Both the position numbers and the translations under genes were made by a program. Shown here piece after piece: positions 1-9,529 of a DNA stretch of 64,000 nucleotides. This DNA is from Olavius algarvensis associated proteobacterium Delta 3. GTDB taxonomy: Bacteria > Desulfobacterota > Desulfobacteria > Desulfobacterales > CAFBRK01. The stretch is from positions 1 through 64,000 of the forward strand of contig CAFBRK010000184.1 of the NCBI GenBank assembly GCA_903231505.1. Reading direction: 5' to 3'. Below the pieces are notes generated by a model, which saw only the letters and a program-made list of their open reading frames with translations, was not told where the DNA came from and did no database searches. How positions within the stretch are numbered: position 1 is the stretch's first letter; each line of letters begins with the position of its first letter.

Positions 1-258
1 ATCAATCAAGTTAATCCGTACTCGAATCTGACATTGGCTGTGGGCATGACCTAACCCAAAATTCTTTCTTGACTTTCAACGGATTAACTTTGCGGTGATC
101 ATTTTTTTTTGCACCACACCGGAGCGCTTATCCACAACGTACGGGCAATGACAGGGATTTTCAAGGGGAGGTCGGGTTTCCCCCGTTGGGGGAGGAGAAC
201 AGGGGAAACCCGATGAAGGCCGTTTGACAGGGTTCGGAGCGGGAAGGTGAGGAAGATG
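1..258. other. Intergenic region downstream of ftsZ
   Basis: No gene is supported in this stretch, which follows the ftsZ stop codon on the minus strand. It contains a perfect 12-bp inverted repeat (AAGTTAATCCGT at 8-19 and its complement at 79-90) with about 60 bases between the arms, a run of T at 103-112, and the hairpin listed separately at 172-213. The repeat could be a protein-binding site or a remnant of a structured element; nothing decides between these. Confidence 0.4.
172..213 (-). terminator. Hairpin after ftsZ, possible transcription end
   Basis: A 12-bp perfect stem (TCGGGTTTCCCC at 172-183 with its complement at 202-213) encloses an 18-base loop, about 45 bases past the ftsZ stop codon on the minus strand. 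It is well placed to end the dcw transcript. No U-tract follows the stem, so it is not a textbook intrinsic terminator and could instead protect the 3' end of the message. Confidence 0.4.
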
Positions 259-1443
259 TCAGTCGGCCTTTCGTCGTAAAAACGTCGGTATTTCCAAATC
301 GCTGTTGTCGATGACGATGCCTTTATAGCCCCGATAGGTCGCACCGCCGGATTCACCGGCGGCTTCTTGTCGGCGGATAAACGTGGGCTCGTCGTAATCA
401 ACAGCGGATTTCAAGTCGGACGGCGTAACGTCGCGAACTATACCTCGAAGTTTCGTATCTCGCATGATCGGGGAGATCTTCCGATCTTCCCCGGAGTCGA
501 TCCCCGTCGCAATGACCGTGACGTGCATTTCATCTTCCAGGGATTCGTCGACAACGGCACCCCAGATGATTTCGGCGTCTTCGCCCACTTCATTGTAGAT
601 GCGATCGGAGGCCTCCGTCATTTCCTCCATGGTCAGATCGCTGGTGCACGTGATGTTCATGAGCACCCCGCGGGCACCGGAAATGGAAATGTCTTCCAGC
701 AGCGGATGGGAGATGGCCCGCTCGGCGGCTTCGATAGCCCGGTTTTCACCGCTGGAAATGCCGATTCCCATGATGGCCATGCCGGCCTTGGACATGGTGG
801 TCCGAACATCGGCGAAATCGAGATTGACCAGCCCGGGCATCATGATCAGATCGGTAATCCCCTTGACGGAGTGAAGGAGTATTTCATCGGCCTTCCGGAA
901 CATCTCGACCATCTTTGCATTTTTCGATGCCAGCCCGCGCAGACGGTCGTTGGGAATGGTGATCACCGTGTCGGCCACCTCTCTCAGGGCATAAATACCC
1001 TCTTCGGCCTGGCGGAGCCGTTTCTTACCTTCGAAGGAGAAAGGCTTTGTTACCACGGCGACCGTCAGCGCACCCACCTCTTTGCAGAGTTCCGCGATGA
1101 CCGGCGCGGCCCCGGTGCCTGTCCCGCCACCGAAACCGGCGGTGATAAACACCATGTGGCTGTCGCCCAGGGCCTCTTTCAGGATTTCCTGGTTCTCAAG
1201 GGCGGCCTGTCGGCCCACTTCGGGATTGGCCCCGGCACCCAACCCTTCCGTAAGTTTTTCGCCCATCTGGATTTTTATTTCCGCTTTGGAAATATCCAGG
1301 GCCTGGCAGTCGGTGTTGGCGGTAATAAATTTGACCCCCTGGAGACCGGAGTCAATCATATTGTTGATGGCATTCCCCCCGGCACCACCGACACCGATGA
1401 CCTTTATTTTTGCCGTTTTGTCACTTTCCACATACGTGAACAT
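259..1443 (-). CDS. ftsZ: Cell division protein FtsZ
   Basis: FtsZ is the tubulin-like GTPase that polymerises into the cytoplasmic Z-ring and recruits the division machinery. The 394-residue product has the glycine-rich nucleotide loop GVGGAGGNA (about 17-25), the tubulin signature GGGTGTG (105-111) and the C-terminal peptide DLEIPTFLRRKAD, which in the family binds FtsA and other tethers. Length is typical. It is the last gene of the minus-strand dcw cluster, 36 bases after ftsA, the classical ftsQ-ftsA-ftsZ order. The ATG at 1443 directly precedes the conserved N-terminus. Identification is secure. Confidence 0.98.
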   Translation of the reverse strand: MFTYVESDKTAKIKVIGVGGAGGNAINNMIDSGLQGVKFITANTDCQALDISKAEIKIQMGEKLTEGLGAGANPEVGRQAALENQEILKEALGDSHMVFITAGFGGGTGTGAAPVIAELCKEVGALTVAVVTKPFSFEGKKRLRQAEEGIYALREVADTVITIPNDRLRGLASKNAKMVEMFRKADEILLHSVKGITDLIMMPGLVNLDFADVRTTMSKAGMAIMGIGISSGENRAIEAAERAISHPLLEDISISGARGVLMNITCTSDLTMEEMTEASDRIYNEVGEDAEIIWGAVVDESLEDEMHVTVIATGIDSGEDRKISPIMRDTKLRGIVRDVTPSDLKSAVDYDEPTFIRRQEAAGESGGATYRGYKGIVIDNSDLEIPTFLRRKAD

Positions 1444-1479
1444 GAGTTCCCCCTTTGTTTCGATTCTTTTCCCGGCCGT

Positions 1480-2706
1480 TTATATGACGTCTTTAAACCA
1501 CTGTTTCATCCGGCCCATGACACGATTGAAAATATTCGCGTCACGAATCCGAAATTTATGTGAAGGTTGGTTGCGGGCCCCGTACAGGACCAGACCCACA
1601 CCGGTGGCGTACATCGGGTTGTTGACCACATCGACAAGTCCGCTGATGCCCCGGGGTTTTCCGACACGGACCGGCAGGTTGAAGACCGATTCGGCAATAT
1701 CGGCCACACCATTCAGCAGGGACGTGCCGCCGGTCAGGACGACTCCCGAATTGATCAGGCTTTCCATCCCCGCCCGGAATATTTCCCGATGCACCAGCAT
1801 GAACATCTCTTCCATGCGGGGTTCGAGGATTTCCCCGAGGATCTGCCGCGGCAGCTTGCGGGGTTTATGACCGCCCATGCCGGGCACCTCGATGGTGTCG
1901 TCGGGGTTGATGTTTAGAGCGATGCAGGTACCGTATTTGGTTTTGATTTTTTCCGCTTCGGCCAGGGGTGCCCGCAACCCGATGGCGATGTCGTTGGTCA
2001 GGTTGTTCCCTCCCAAGGCCAGAACGAAGGTGTGCTTGATATTTTTCCCGGTGAATATCGCCAGGTCCGTGGTCCCGCCGCCCAGGTCGATGAGTGCCGT
2101 GCCGAGTTCCTTTTCTTCATCTGTAAGGACCGATTCTCCAGAGGCCAGAGACTCCAGGACGATATCGCAGACATCGAGTCCGGACCGGTTGGCGCATTTG
2201 ACGATGTTGTGAGCGGATGTGACCGCGCCGGTCACGATGTGAATCTTTGCTTCCAGGCGGACGCCGGCCATGCCGATGGGGTTGTGAATACCGGCCTGGT
2301 CATCGACGATGAATTCCTGGGGCAACACGTGGATGACTTCCCGGTCCATGGGAATCGCCACCGCCCGGGCGGCGTCGATGACCCGGTCCACGTCGTGTTG
2401 AGTGATTTCCGTTCCTTTGATGGCAACAATACCGTGGCTGTTGAATCCGGTAATGTGGCCGCCCGCGATGCCGGCAAACACCGAAGAAATCTCGCAACCG
2501 GCCATCAGTTCCGCCTCCTCTACAGCTTTCTTGATGGAGTCGACGGTCGACTCAATGTTGACCACCACTCCCTTTCGCAAACCGATGGACGGATGGGTCC
2601 CGATGCCAATAATATGGATGTCGCCTCGGGAGACCTCCCCCACCACGGCACAGATTTTCGTGGTGCCGATGTCCAGGCCGACAATGATTTCCTCATTTCT
2701 GTGCAT
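1480..2706 (-). CDS. ftsA: Cell division protein FtsA
   Basis: FtsA is an actin-fold ATPase that anchors FtsZ to the inner membrane and activates septal wall synthesis. The 408-residue protein starts with the phosphate-1 motif GLDIGTTKICAVVGE (about 10-24), has the second nucleotide motif ALIDLGGGTTDLAIF in the middle, and ends in an amphipathic segment (MGRMKQWFKDVI) of the kind that inserts into the membrane. Its start is one base from the ftsQ stop codon, implying translational coupling. Length and order in the cluster match the family. Confidence 0.97.
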   Translation of the reverse strand: MHRNEEIIVGLDIGTTKICAVVGEVSRGDIHIIGIGTHPSIGLRKGVVVNIESTVDSIKKAVEEAELMAGCEISSVFAGIAGGHITGFNSHGIVAIKGTEITQHDVDRVIDAARAVAIPMDREVIHVLPQEFIVDDQAGIHNPIGMAGVRLEAKIHIVTGAVTSAHNIVKCANRSGLDVCDIVLESLASGESVLTDEEKELGTALIDLGGGTTDLAIFTGKNIKHTFVLALGGNNLTNDIAIGLRAPLAEAEKIKTKYGTCIALNINPDDTIEVPGMGGHKPRKLPRQILGEILEPRMEEMFMLVHREIFRAGMESLINSGVVLTGGTSLLNGVADIAESVFNLPVRVGKPRGISGLVDVVNNPMYATGVGLVLYGARNQPSHKFRIRDANIFNRVMGRMKQWFKDVI

Positions 2707-3534
2707 TTAGACCTCCTCCTGGTCCCCTTCGGGGGATTCCGGGGTGACAACAATCCGATTGGCGTGGTTCAAATCGATCGATTCGTAATTGAGGGATTGA
2801 CCGCTGCGGTTCAGGTAGAGTATCGCGGATCGCAGCCGTTCGTATTTGGCCGGGTAATTCTCGTATCCGAGCTTGATCACCTTGGTCGCGTCAAAGGCAT
2901 GAAGCGTCAGTCCGATTTCACGGTCTACCGAGATCCGTTTGAGCGCATGGTTCGGGAGTATGGAGCCGGTTTTCTCCCCGAGGCGCAGCACTTGCATCAC
3001 CGACGCATAGGCGGTACTGCCCTTTTTGCCGGAAACCCGGATGTCGGAAAATTCCAGTCCGGTAATCAGCGGCAGTCCCGCGGGGTCCGACCGATTCATC
3101 TCTTTGAAAATTTCGCCATGGCGGTTAACGAGAAATCGACGCCCCAGATCCAGAACGGCCAGGGGTTGATGCTCCCGGACCCGGATACGGATACGATCGG
3201 GTAGTTCCCGCGAAACCTCCGCCTCGGCGATCCACGGATGGGCCATCAAGCGTTTGCGCACCAGGACCAGGTTTACCGACAGGATATTCACGCCCTCAGT
3301 CAGTTGCGCCTGCTCCAGTACCGTCTGTTCGGATAAACGGCCGCCGCCGTTGACGGAGAGCTGCCTGGCCTGGAAATAATGGCATTGGGTCATGTAGTCA
3401 TACCCGAAGACAAACAGCGCACTCATCCCGACCACCGCCAGAGCACCCAAGATAATCGTGAAGGCCGTCAGAAACCTGTTCCGGGTTTGGACGCGCTTTT
3501 TTGCCGCACTGTTTTTGTAGTAATTTTTCTTCAT
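2707..3534 (-). CDS. ftsQ: Cell division protein FtsQ (DivIB family)
   Basis: FtsQ is a bitopic inner-membrane protein whose periplasmic POTRA domain links the early Z-ring to FtsB/FtsL and the septal synthase. The 275-residue product has a basic cytoplasmic tail, one membrane segment (about 24-48, TAFTIILGALAVVGMSALFV) and a POTRA-like domain beginning near FQARQLSVNGGGRLSE, followed by the beta domain. The sequence is poorly conserved, as is usual for FtsQ, so position between murB and ftsA is an important part of the call. Confidence 0.93.
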   Translation of the reverse strand: MKKNYYKNSAAKKRVQTRNRFLTAFTIILGALAVVGMSALFVFGYDYMTQCHYFQARQLSVNGGGRLSEQTVLEQAQLTEGVNILSVNLVLVRKRLMAHPWIAEAEVSRELPDRIRIRVREHQPLAVLDLGRRFLVNRHGEIFKEMNRSDPAGLPLITGLEFSDIRVSGKKGSTAYASVMQVLRLGEKTGSILPNHALKRISVDREIGLTLHAFDATKVIKLGYENYPAKYERLRSAILYLNRSGQSLNYESIDLNHANRIVVTPESPEGDQEEV

Positions 3535-3538
3535 GAAT

Positions 3539-4525
3539 CTACGATCCGACGATATGCACTTCGGGTTCCAGATCGATATCGAATTTGTCCTTTACCGTCT
3601 CCTGGATCAACTCCATCAAAGACAGAATATCTGCCGCTGTCGCCTTTTCCCGGTTGACGATATAATTGGCATGGCGTGTCGACACTGCGGCGCCCCCGAT
3701 CTGCGTTCCCTTCAAGCCGGCGGCCTCGATCAGTCGTCCGGCCGGTGCTTCGCCCGGCGGATTCTTGAAAAAGCAACCGGCGCTGGGCAGCCCCATGGGT
3801 TGACTGGCGTGACGGTCGGCCAATATCTGTGTTGCCTCGCTTTTCAAGGATGCCGGGTCCTCCGGCGTCAGGCAGAACACCCCTTGTACAATGATCGGTT
3901 GCGCGTTGTCCGAAGTCACGGGGTCCCAGGACAGCGTCCGGTAGCTGAAGTTCATGTCGGCGCGACGGAGTATCTGTTCGGTGCCATCGGGCTGCAGCAC
4001 ATATAGCTTGCGAAGCACATCGCTTATCCAGCCACGCCTGGTTCCGGCATTCACCCGGATCGCCCCGCCGATGGTGCCGGGGATACCCAGGGCAAAATTC
4101 ATCCCCGCAAGTCCCCTGTTCATGGCGAATCGGCAGAATCCCTGGAGCCGACACCCGGCACCGGCTGTCAGACGAACCCCTTCCGGAGAATCGCCGGAAT
4201 CGGCGATATCCCGAAATCCGCCGGACAGGACGATGACCAGCCTTCGGATCCCCGCATCCCGGACAACAAGATTGGTGCCGCCGCCGATGACCAGAAACGG
4301 GAGATGCCGCTCTCCCGCGCCCCGGATCAACCGGACCAGGGTCGTGAGGTCCCGGGGCCTGGCCAGGACATCGGCCGGGCCACCGACCCGAAATGAGGTG
4401 TGCCGGCTCATCGGCTCGTTCAACCGGACATCCTGTCCGAGAAGGTCCAGAAGCCATTGTGCGGTATCCGGGTCGATTCCCATTGCCGGCCCCTTTGTGG
4501 TGTCCGTATGCCATGGATCTGTCAA
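3539..4525 (-). CDS. murB: UDP-N-acetylenolpyruvoylglucosamine reductase MurB
   Basis: MurB reduces UDP-GlcNAc-enolpyruvate to UDP-MurNAc with NADPH and bound FAD, the second committed step of peptidoglycan synthesis. The 328-residue protein shows the FAD-binding entry [12 protein letters not shown] (about 41-52), the loop [10 protein letters not shown] and the C-terminal substrate loop SAGCFFKNP. In the E. coli enzyme the residue after AG in that loop is the catalytic serine; here the codon is TGC, cysteine. Its start overlaps the murC stop codon by four bases (ATGA type). No ddl gene lies between murB and ftsQ, unlike in enterobacteria. Confidence 0.96.
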   Translation of the reverse strand: MTDPWHTDTTKGPAMGIDPDTAQWLLDLLGQDVRLNEPMSRHTSFRVGGPADVLARPRDLTTLVRLIRGAGERHLPFLVIGGGTNLVVRDAGIRRLVIVLSGGFRDIADSGDSPEGVRLTAGAGCRLQGFCRFAMNRGLAGMNFALGIPGTIGGAIRVNAGTRRGWISDVLRKLYVLQPDGTEQILRRADMNFSYRTLSWDPVTSDNAQPIIVQGVFCLTPEDPASLKSEATQILADRHASQPMGLPSAGCFFKNPPGEAPAGRLIEAAGLKGTQIGGAAVSTRHANYIVNREKATAADILSLMELIQETVKDKFDIDLEPEVHIVGS

Positions 4526-5910
4526 CGTGCCGCTTTTAATCGGCGGAGCAGCTTCTCACCGGCCTGCCAGACGTTGCCCGCACCGAGGGTGAGCACGATA
4601 TCGCCGGGTTTTGTTGTTTCCGCAAGGGACTCCACGGCATGGTCGATGCCGTCCACGTAGACCGCATCCTTGTGTCCGTGGGCCCGAATCCCTTCATAGA
4701 GCCCCACGCCGTCGACACCTTCGATGGGCGGCTCCCCGGCGGGATATATCGGCAGCACGACGAGCAGGTCGGACTGGTAAAATGCCCGCGTGAATTCGTC
4801 GAACAGCGCCCGCGTGCGGGTGTACCGGTGGGGCTGAAAGACGACCACCAGCCGTCGATCCGGCCAGCTGTCCCGTGCCGCCGCCAGAGTCGTTTTGATT
4901 TCCGTGGGGTGATGCCCGTAGTCGTCCACAATGGTGATGTTCCGGGACTCACCTTTTATTTCCAGCCGCTGCTGGACGCCTTCGATGGTTTCCAGGGCGT
5001 TTTTAATGATGTCAAACGGGATATGCAGCTCGCTGCCGACGGCGATGCTCGCCAGGGCGTTGTTGACATTGTGCACTCCGGGCAGGTTCAATCGGATCTC
5101 TCCGAGCCGGCTGCCGTCGCGGTATACGCTGAACATGCTCTGAAGCCCCTTCGTGCGGACGTTTCGTGCCTGAAAGTCGGCCTGACTGCTGAGCCCGTAG
5201 GTGGTGGTCCGCTTTTTAATCTGGGGTATCAGGTCCTGGATGGCTTCGTTGTCCAGGCAGAGCACCGCCAGGCCGTAAAACGGGATTCTGTCGATAAAGG
5301 CCAGAAACACTTCCTTGATGTTCGCTAAATCCTCGTAGTAATCGAGGTGCTCCCGATCGATGTTGGTGACCACGGCGATGGTCGGGGACATTTTCAAAAA
5401 GGAGCCGTCACTTTCATCGGCCTCGGCGACGATGAAATCTCCCCGCCCCAGCACCGCATTGGCATCGATGCTTTTTAGCTTACCGCCGATCACCACCGTC
5501 GGGTCGAGCCCGCCCCGCGCCAGGACTTCCGCAACGATGGAGGTGGTCGTGGTTTTACCGTGGGCGCCGGCAATGGCCACGCTGTATTTGAGCCGCATCA
5601 GTTCCGAGAGCATTTCGGCCCTGGGGATGACCGGCACCGATCCGGCAAGTGCCGCCTGGACTTCCGGATTGTCGGCGGCCACCGCAGAAGAGGTGACGAC
5701 CACGTCTGCTTCACCCATGTGCTCGGCGGCATGACCGATGCGAATGGCCCCGCCCAGTTCCGACAGCCGGTCCGTGATGCCCGACGCGGCCAGGTCCGAC
5801 CCGGAGACCTTATAGCCCAGGTTCAGCAGCAGTTCGGCAATACCGCTCATGCCGATGCCGCCGATGCCGACAAAATGGATATGGTATTTTTTTAGATACA
5901 TGGCCTCCAC
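4522..5910 (-). CDS. murC: UDP-N-acetylmuramate--L-alanine ligase MurC
   Basis: MurC is the cytoplasmic Mur ligase that adds L-alanine to UDP-MurNAc using ATP. The product has the Rossmann start [12 protein letters not shown], the ATP loop [10 protein letters not shown] (about 115-124), the [10 protein letters not shown] motif and an FQPHRYTRT motif typical of MurC. The frame opens with GTG at 5910 and an ATG follows three codons later (5901); the ATG has a GGAGG only two bases upstream, so the longer start is kept but is uncertain. It sits between murG and murB and overlaps murB. Confidence 0.97.
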   Translation of the reverse strand: MEAMYLKKYHIHFVGIGGIGMSGIAELLLNLGYKVSGSDLAASGITDRLSELGGAIRIGHAAEHMGEADVVVTSSAVAADNPEVQAALAGSVPVIPRAEMLSELMRLKYSVAIAGAHGKTTTTSIVAEVLARGGLDPTVVIGGKLKSIDANAVLGRGDFIVAEADESDGSFLKMSPTIAVVTNIDREHLDYYEDLANIKEVFLAFIDRIPFYGLAVLCLDNEAIQDLIPQIKKRTTTYGLSSQADFQARNVRTKGLQSMFSVYRDGSRLGEIRLNLPGVHNVNNALASIAVGSELHIPFDIIKNALETIEGVQQRLEIKGESRNITIVDDYGHHPTEIKTTLAAARDSWPDRRLVVVFQPHRYTRTRALFDEFTRAFYQSDLLVVLPIYPAGEPPIEGVDGVGLYEGIRAHGHKDAVYVDGIDHAVESLAETTKPGDIVLTLGAGNVWQAGEKLLRRLKAAR

Positions 5911-5934
5911 ATGCCTGCCGCCGGGTTCCGACGG

Positions 5935-7068
5935 CTAGGGGTTGATCAGTTGCCGATAACAGTCATCCACAATAACCGCTGCCGCATCCGGTCTGCCGAA
6001 GGCAGCAGCCTTTCGGCCCATCGCCCGCAGCGCATCCGGGTGGTCGGCATAAAATTGAATCCGTTGTGCCAGCAGGGCGCCGGTCAGCTCCGATTCCATG
6101 ATCATTTCCGCCGCACCCTCATCGACCAGGGCGCCGGCATTGAGCCGCTGGTGGTCGTCTGCCGCGTGGGGAAAGGGGATAAACAGGATCCCCTTGCCGA
6201 TGGCTGTGACTTCGGCCACCGTTGTGGCCCCGGCCCGGCAAACGACCAGATCCGCCTGCCGATAATTCCGGGCCATGTCGTGAAAAAACGGTTTTGCGTT
6301 GCCGGAAACACCGGCGGTTCCATAGGCCGTCCGCACCGGGGTTTCATCTGCCGATCCGGTTTGATGGATGAACCGAAACTGCCGGCGGTCCCGGAGCAGG
6401 GGCAGCGCGTCGATCACCGCCCGGTTGATCGCGTGGGCCCCCTGGCTGCCGCCGACGATCAGAACCGTAAAGAGCGGCTTTCCGGCAACCGCGCCACTGT
6501 CCCGGTTTTCCTCATCGGCTATGAATTCCCTGCGCACCGGATTACCGGTCACCAACGATTTCGCCGGTCCGAGGCGGTCGGCGGTTTCCGCAAACGTGAC
6601 ATAAATTCTGTCGGCCACATGTGAGAGCATGCGATTCGTTATCCCCGGCAACAGATTTTGTTCGTGCAGCGCCGTGCGGATTCCCAACAACCAGGCACCG
6701 AGAACCACCGGGGCGGAGGAGTAGCCGCCCACCCCGAGGACCAGGTCCGGCCTGAAACGGTGCAGCATGCCCAGCGCTTGGACGAGCCCCACAGGGATTC
6801 TGGCCGACGCGCGAAGTCCCCGCCAGAGGCCCCGCCCCTTGATACCTTCGGCGGACACCGATCGATGCGTAAAACCGGCGCGGGCGACAGCGTCCTTCTC
6901 GAACGGCTTATCCGTTCCGATAAACAGTACCCGACTGGCCGGGTTCCGGTGCATGATCTCCTGGGTGATGGCGATGCCGGGAAACAGATGGCCTCCGGTG
7001 CCGCCGCCGGCCACCACGAGCCGGATGGCTCTGGGCTTCGGGGAATCCACGTCATCCCTCCCCTCCAA
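5935..7068 (-). CDS. murG: Lipid II synthase MurG
   Basis: MurG is a peripheral inner-membrane GT-B glycosyltransferase (family GT28) that transfers GlcNAc from UDP-GlcNAc to lipid I, giving lipid II. The 377-residue protein has the N-terminal glycine loop VVAGGGTGGHLFPG (about 18-31), the second loop LIVGGSQGAHAIN and the donor-site region around AGATTVAE. Its first 17 bases overlap the end of ftsW, so the two are translationally coupled. Length and neighbours are typical. Confidence 0.97.
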   Translation of the reverse strand: MEGRDDVDSPKPRAIRLVVAGGGTGGHLFPGIAITQEIMHRNPASRVLFIGTDKPFEKDAVARAGFTHRSVSAEGIKGRGLWRGLRASARIPVGLVQALGMLHRFRPDLVLGVGGYSSAPVVLGAWLLGIRTALHEQNLLPGITNRMLSHVADRIYVTFAETADRLGPAKSLVTGNPVRREFIADEENRDSGAVAGKPLFTVLIVGGSQGAHAINRAVIDALPLLRDRRQFRFIHQTGSADETPVRTAYGTAGVSGNAKPFFHDMARNYRQADLVVCRAGATTVAEVTAIGKGILFIPFPHAADDHQRLNAGALVDEGAAEMIMESELTGALLAQRIQFYADHPDALRAMGRKAAAFGRPDAAAVIVDDCYRQLINP

Positions 7069-8155
7069 TGTTCATCAGAATTCCGATGGCCGCCATGTTG
7101 AACAGCAACGAGCTGCCACCGTAGCTGAGAAAGGGCAGCGTGAGGCCCTTTGTCGGCAGTAGTCCCAACGTCACGCCGGTGTTGACGCAGATTTGCAGCC
7201 CGAGGGCTGCGGTGAGTCCCAAAGCCATCAATGCACCAAAATCATCACGGGCGTTTCGGGCAATGGCCAGTCCGCGCCACAGAATGACGACGTAGAGAAC
7301 GAGAATCAATATCACACCGAACAGTCCCAGTTCTTCGCCAATCACCGAAAAGATAAAATCGGTGTGGGGCTCGGGAAGATAAAACAGCTTCTGGTAGCTT
7401 CTGCCGATTCCGGTGCCCCAGAGCCCGCCGGTTCCAAAAGCCATCAGGGAGTGGATGGTCTGGTAGCCGTGATCCGCCGGATAGTCCCACGGCCTTAAAA
7501 AAGAGACGATCCGTTTGAATCGGTACTCCGCGCTGATCATGCCCATGTACATCACCGGAAACATCAGCAACAGGGCGGCCGTCAGGTGGGAAAACCGAAC
7601 CCCCCCGGCGTAGAGAAGTATCCAGGTCAACGCGCCCAGAATGACGACAGAACCAAAATCCGGCTGCATCAGAAGAAGCCCTGCAAATACGCCAAACACG
7701 ATGAAATGGGGCAGAAACCCGACGGTAAACCGCTCTACACCGTTTCCCTTTTTGCTGAGGGAGTAGGCCAAATAAACGATCACGGCAAAACGGACCAGTT
7801 CCACAGGCTGAAAGGTGAGCCCGTGGAATCGGAGCCAGCGGGCGGCTCCGCCGGCTGAATACCCCAGCCCGGAAAATGGAATCGCCATCAATGCCGCCAG
7901 GGCCAGGGCCAGCAGGGGATAGGTCAGATACCGGAACCATTGGTACGGAAAATGACGGCACGCCACCAGGGTGACAATCCCAACGGCGCTGTATATCGCC
8001 TGACGCCTCAGAAAGAAGGTGTCTGTACCGAGCTTTTTCATCGCAAGGGCTGAACTGGCGCTGTAGACCATGACGATCCCGATCCCGACCAAAAAAAGGG
8101 TTGGAAACAGCAGCCTGGCATCATAATGATGCCCTTTCGCCTGAGCGGCCGTCAT
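7052..8155 (-). CDS. ftsW: SEDS peptidoglycan polymerase FtsW
   Basis: FtsW is the polytopic SEDS-family glycosyltransferase that polymerises lipid II at the septum together with its class B PBP partner FtsI, which is encoded upstream in the same cluster. The 367-residue protein is rich in membrane segments and carries the late SEDS signature around GLLPTKGLTLPFLSYGGSS. It overlaps the murD stop codon by four bases and overlaps murG at its 3' end. Both the family and the division-specific (rather than RodA) assignment follow from the dcw context. Confidence 0.96.
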   Translation of the reverse strand: MTAAQAKGHHYDARLLFPTLFLVGIGIVMVYSASSALAMKKLGTDTFFLRRQAIYSAVGIVTLVACRHFPYQWFRYLTYPLLALALAALMAIPFSGLGYSAGGAARWLRFHGLTFQPVELVRFAVIVYLAYSLSKKGNGVERFTVGFLPHFIVFGVFAGLLLMQPDFGSVVILGALTWILLYAGGVRFSHLTAALLLMFPVMYMGMISAEYRFKRIVSFLRPWDYPADHGYQTIHSLMAFGTGGLWGTGIGRSYQKLFYLPEPHTDFIFSVIGEELGLFGVILILVLYVVILWRGLAIARNARDDFGALMALGLTAALGLQICVNTGVTLGLLPTKGLTLPFLSYGGSSLLFNMAAIGILMNIGGEG

Positions 8156-9528
8156 GGCGTTTCTCCACTGCCGAGATCGGTGACCTTTCTGCGAAAGTCT
8201 TCCCCCCGATCGGCATAGCTGTCGTACTGGTCGAAACTGGCACAGGCCGGAGACAGCAGTACCGCTTCACCGGCGACGGCGACACGGTACGCCTGATCTA
8301 CGGCCTCCGTCATGTCGGTGGCCACGCTGACGCTGGCACTCTCTCCCAGAGCGGATAAAACGGCATGCCGCGCCTCGCCCATGGCCACCACGTGTTTGAC
8401 CCGCTTCGTCACGATGGCGTTTAACTTTGTAAAATCCGCGCCCTTGTCACGACCCCCCAGGATGAGTACCACCGGGATCTCAAAGGAGCCCAGCGCTCGG
8501 ATGACCGCATCGACGTTGGTCGCCTTCGAGTCGTTGAAAAAAAGGATGCCCCGGATCGTCGCTACATGTTCGGTGCGGTGGGGCAGCCCCTTATACATGT
8601 TGAGCGCTGCGGTAATCCCGTCCAAGGTGCCACCGGCGGCAATGGCGGCCAGGGCCGATGCCGCGGCGTTCTCGGCATTGTAATCACCCGGCAGATTCAA
8701 CAGACGCCGGGGGATCTCGGCGTTCGGCAGTTCCCGGGTCGCCAGGGTAATCCGCCGGCCGTTCACGGCCGCGCCCTCGGCACCGGATGAAAACTCGTGG
8801 GGCGTTCCGTAGTAAACCAGTTTACGGCTGGATATCCCCTTTGCGATGCCCCGTATGCGTGGATCGGATCCGTTGAGTACTGCGGTATCGCCGGGACCGT
8901 GTCGATGGAACAGCCTGGCCTTCGAAGCAGCATAGGCGGACATGTCCGGATACCGGTCCAGGTGGTCCTCGGCGATATTGAGCAGTACGCCGATCCGCGG
9001 TCGAAAGGTGTCGGCTGTGTCCAGTTGAAAACTGCTCACCTCGACCACCAGCATGTCCACCGGGTTATCCAGCCCCAGGTACTCGATCACCGGATTGCCG
9101 ATGTTGCCGCAGACAAAAACGCGCAGCCCGGAGGCTTCGAGCATGCGGCCCAGCATCTCGGTGGTGGTGGTTTTGCCATTGGTCCCGGTCACCGCAATCA
9201 TCGGCTCCTGGATGAAACGGAAGCTCAGCTCCAGTTCTCCGATGACCGGGATACCCTTTTCACGCGCCGCCAGGATGACCGGTATCGTATGGGGCACCCC
9301 CGGACTCAGAACCACGGTATCCGCCGAGGTGAATGTTTCGAGCCGGTGCCCCCCGAACTCCATGGACGCCCCCAGCTGTCGCATCTCTGGAATCACGTCG
9401 CCATGGGTCTCCTCCGGCGCCGCGTCGGAAATGCTCACCCAGGCTCCCCTGGCTGACAGGAATCGGGTGACGGCAACGCCGGTTCGTCCCAGACCTGCCA
9501 CCAGTATGTGTTTTCCTTTCAGTTCCAT
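8152..9528 (-). CDS. murD: UDP-N-acetylmuramoylalanine--D-glutamate ligase MurD
   Basis: MurD adds D-glutamate to UDP-MurNAc-L-Ala using ATP in the cytoplasm. The 458-residue product has an N-terminal Rossmann stretch HILVAGLGRTGVAV, the ATP loop GTNGKTTTTEM (about 115-125), the conserved NDSKATN motif that is characteristic of MurD, and LSPACASFDQY near the C-terminus. The start codon lies one base after the mraY stop codon, and the end overlaps ftsW. All features are ordinary. Confidence 0.97.
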   Translation of the reverse strand: MELKGKHILVAGLGRTGVAVTRFLSARGAWVSISDAAPEETHGDVIPEMRQLGASMEFGGHRLETFTSADTVVLSPGVPHTIPVILAAREKGIPVIGELELSFRFIQEPMIAVTGTNGKTTTTEMLGRMLEASGLRVFVCGNIGNPVIEYLGLDNPVDMLVVEVSSFQLDTADTFRPRIGVLLNIAEDHLDRYPDMSAYAASKARLFHRHGPGDTAVLNGSDPRIRGIAKGISSRKLVYYGTPHEFSSGAEGAAVNGRRITLATRELPNAEIPRRLLNLPGDYNAENAAASALAAIAAGGTLDGITAALNMYKGLPHRTEHVATIRGILFFNDSKATNVDAVIRALGSFEIPVVLILGGRDKGADFTKLNAIVTKRVKHVVAMGEARHAVLSALGESASVSVATDMTEAVDQAYRVAVAGEAVLLSPACASFDQYDSYADRGEDFRRKVTDLGSGETP

Positions 9529-9529
9529 A

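Noticed and set aside
128-136. Perfect DnaA box TTATCCACA near ftsZ
   Set aside because: A single 9-mer of this kind is expected by chance once or twice in 64 kb; there is no cluster, no dnaA or dnaN and no A/T-rich unwinding tract.
367-3204. Long plus-strand open frames opposite ftsZ, ftsA and ftsQ
   Set aside because: They mirror the codon structure of the real minus-strand genes, overlap them fully, and their translations show no family features.
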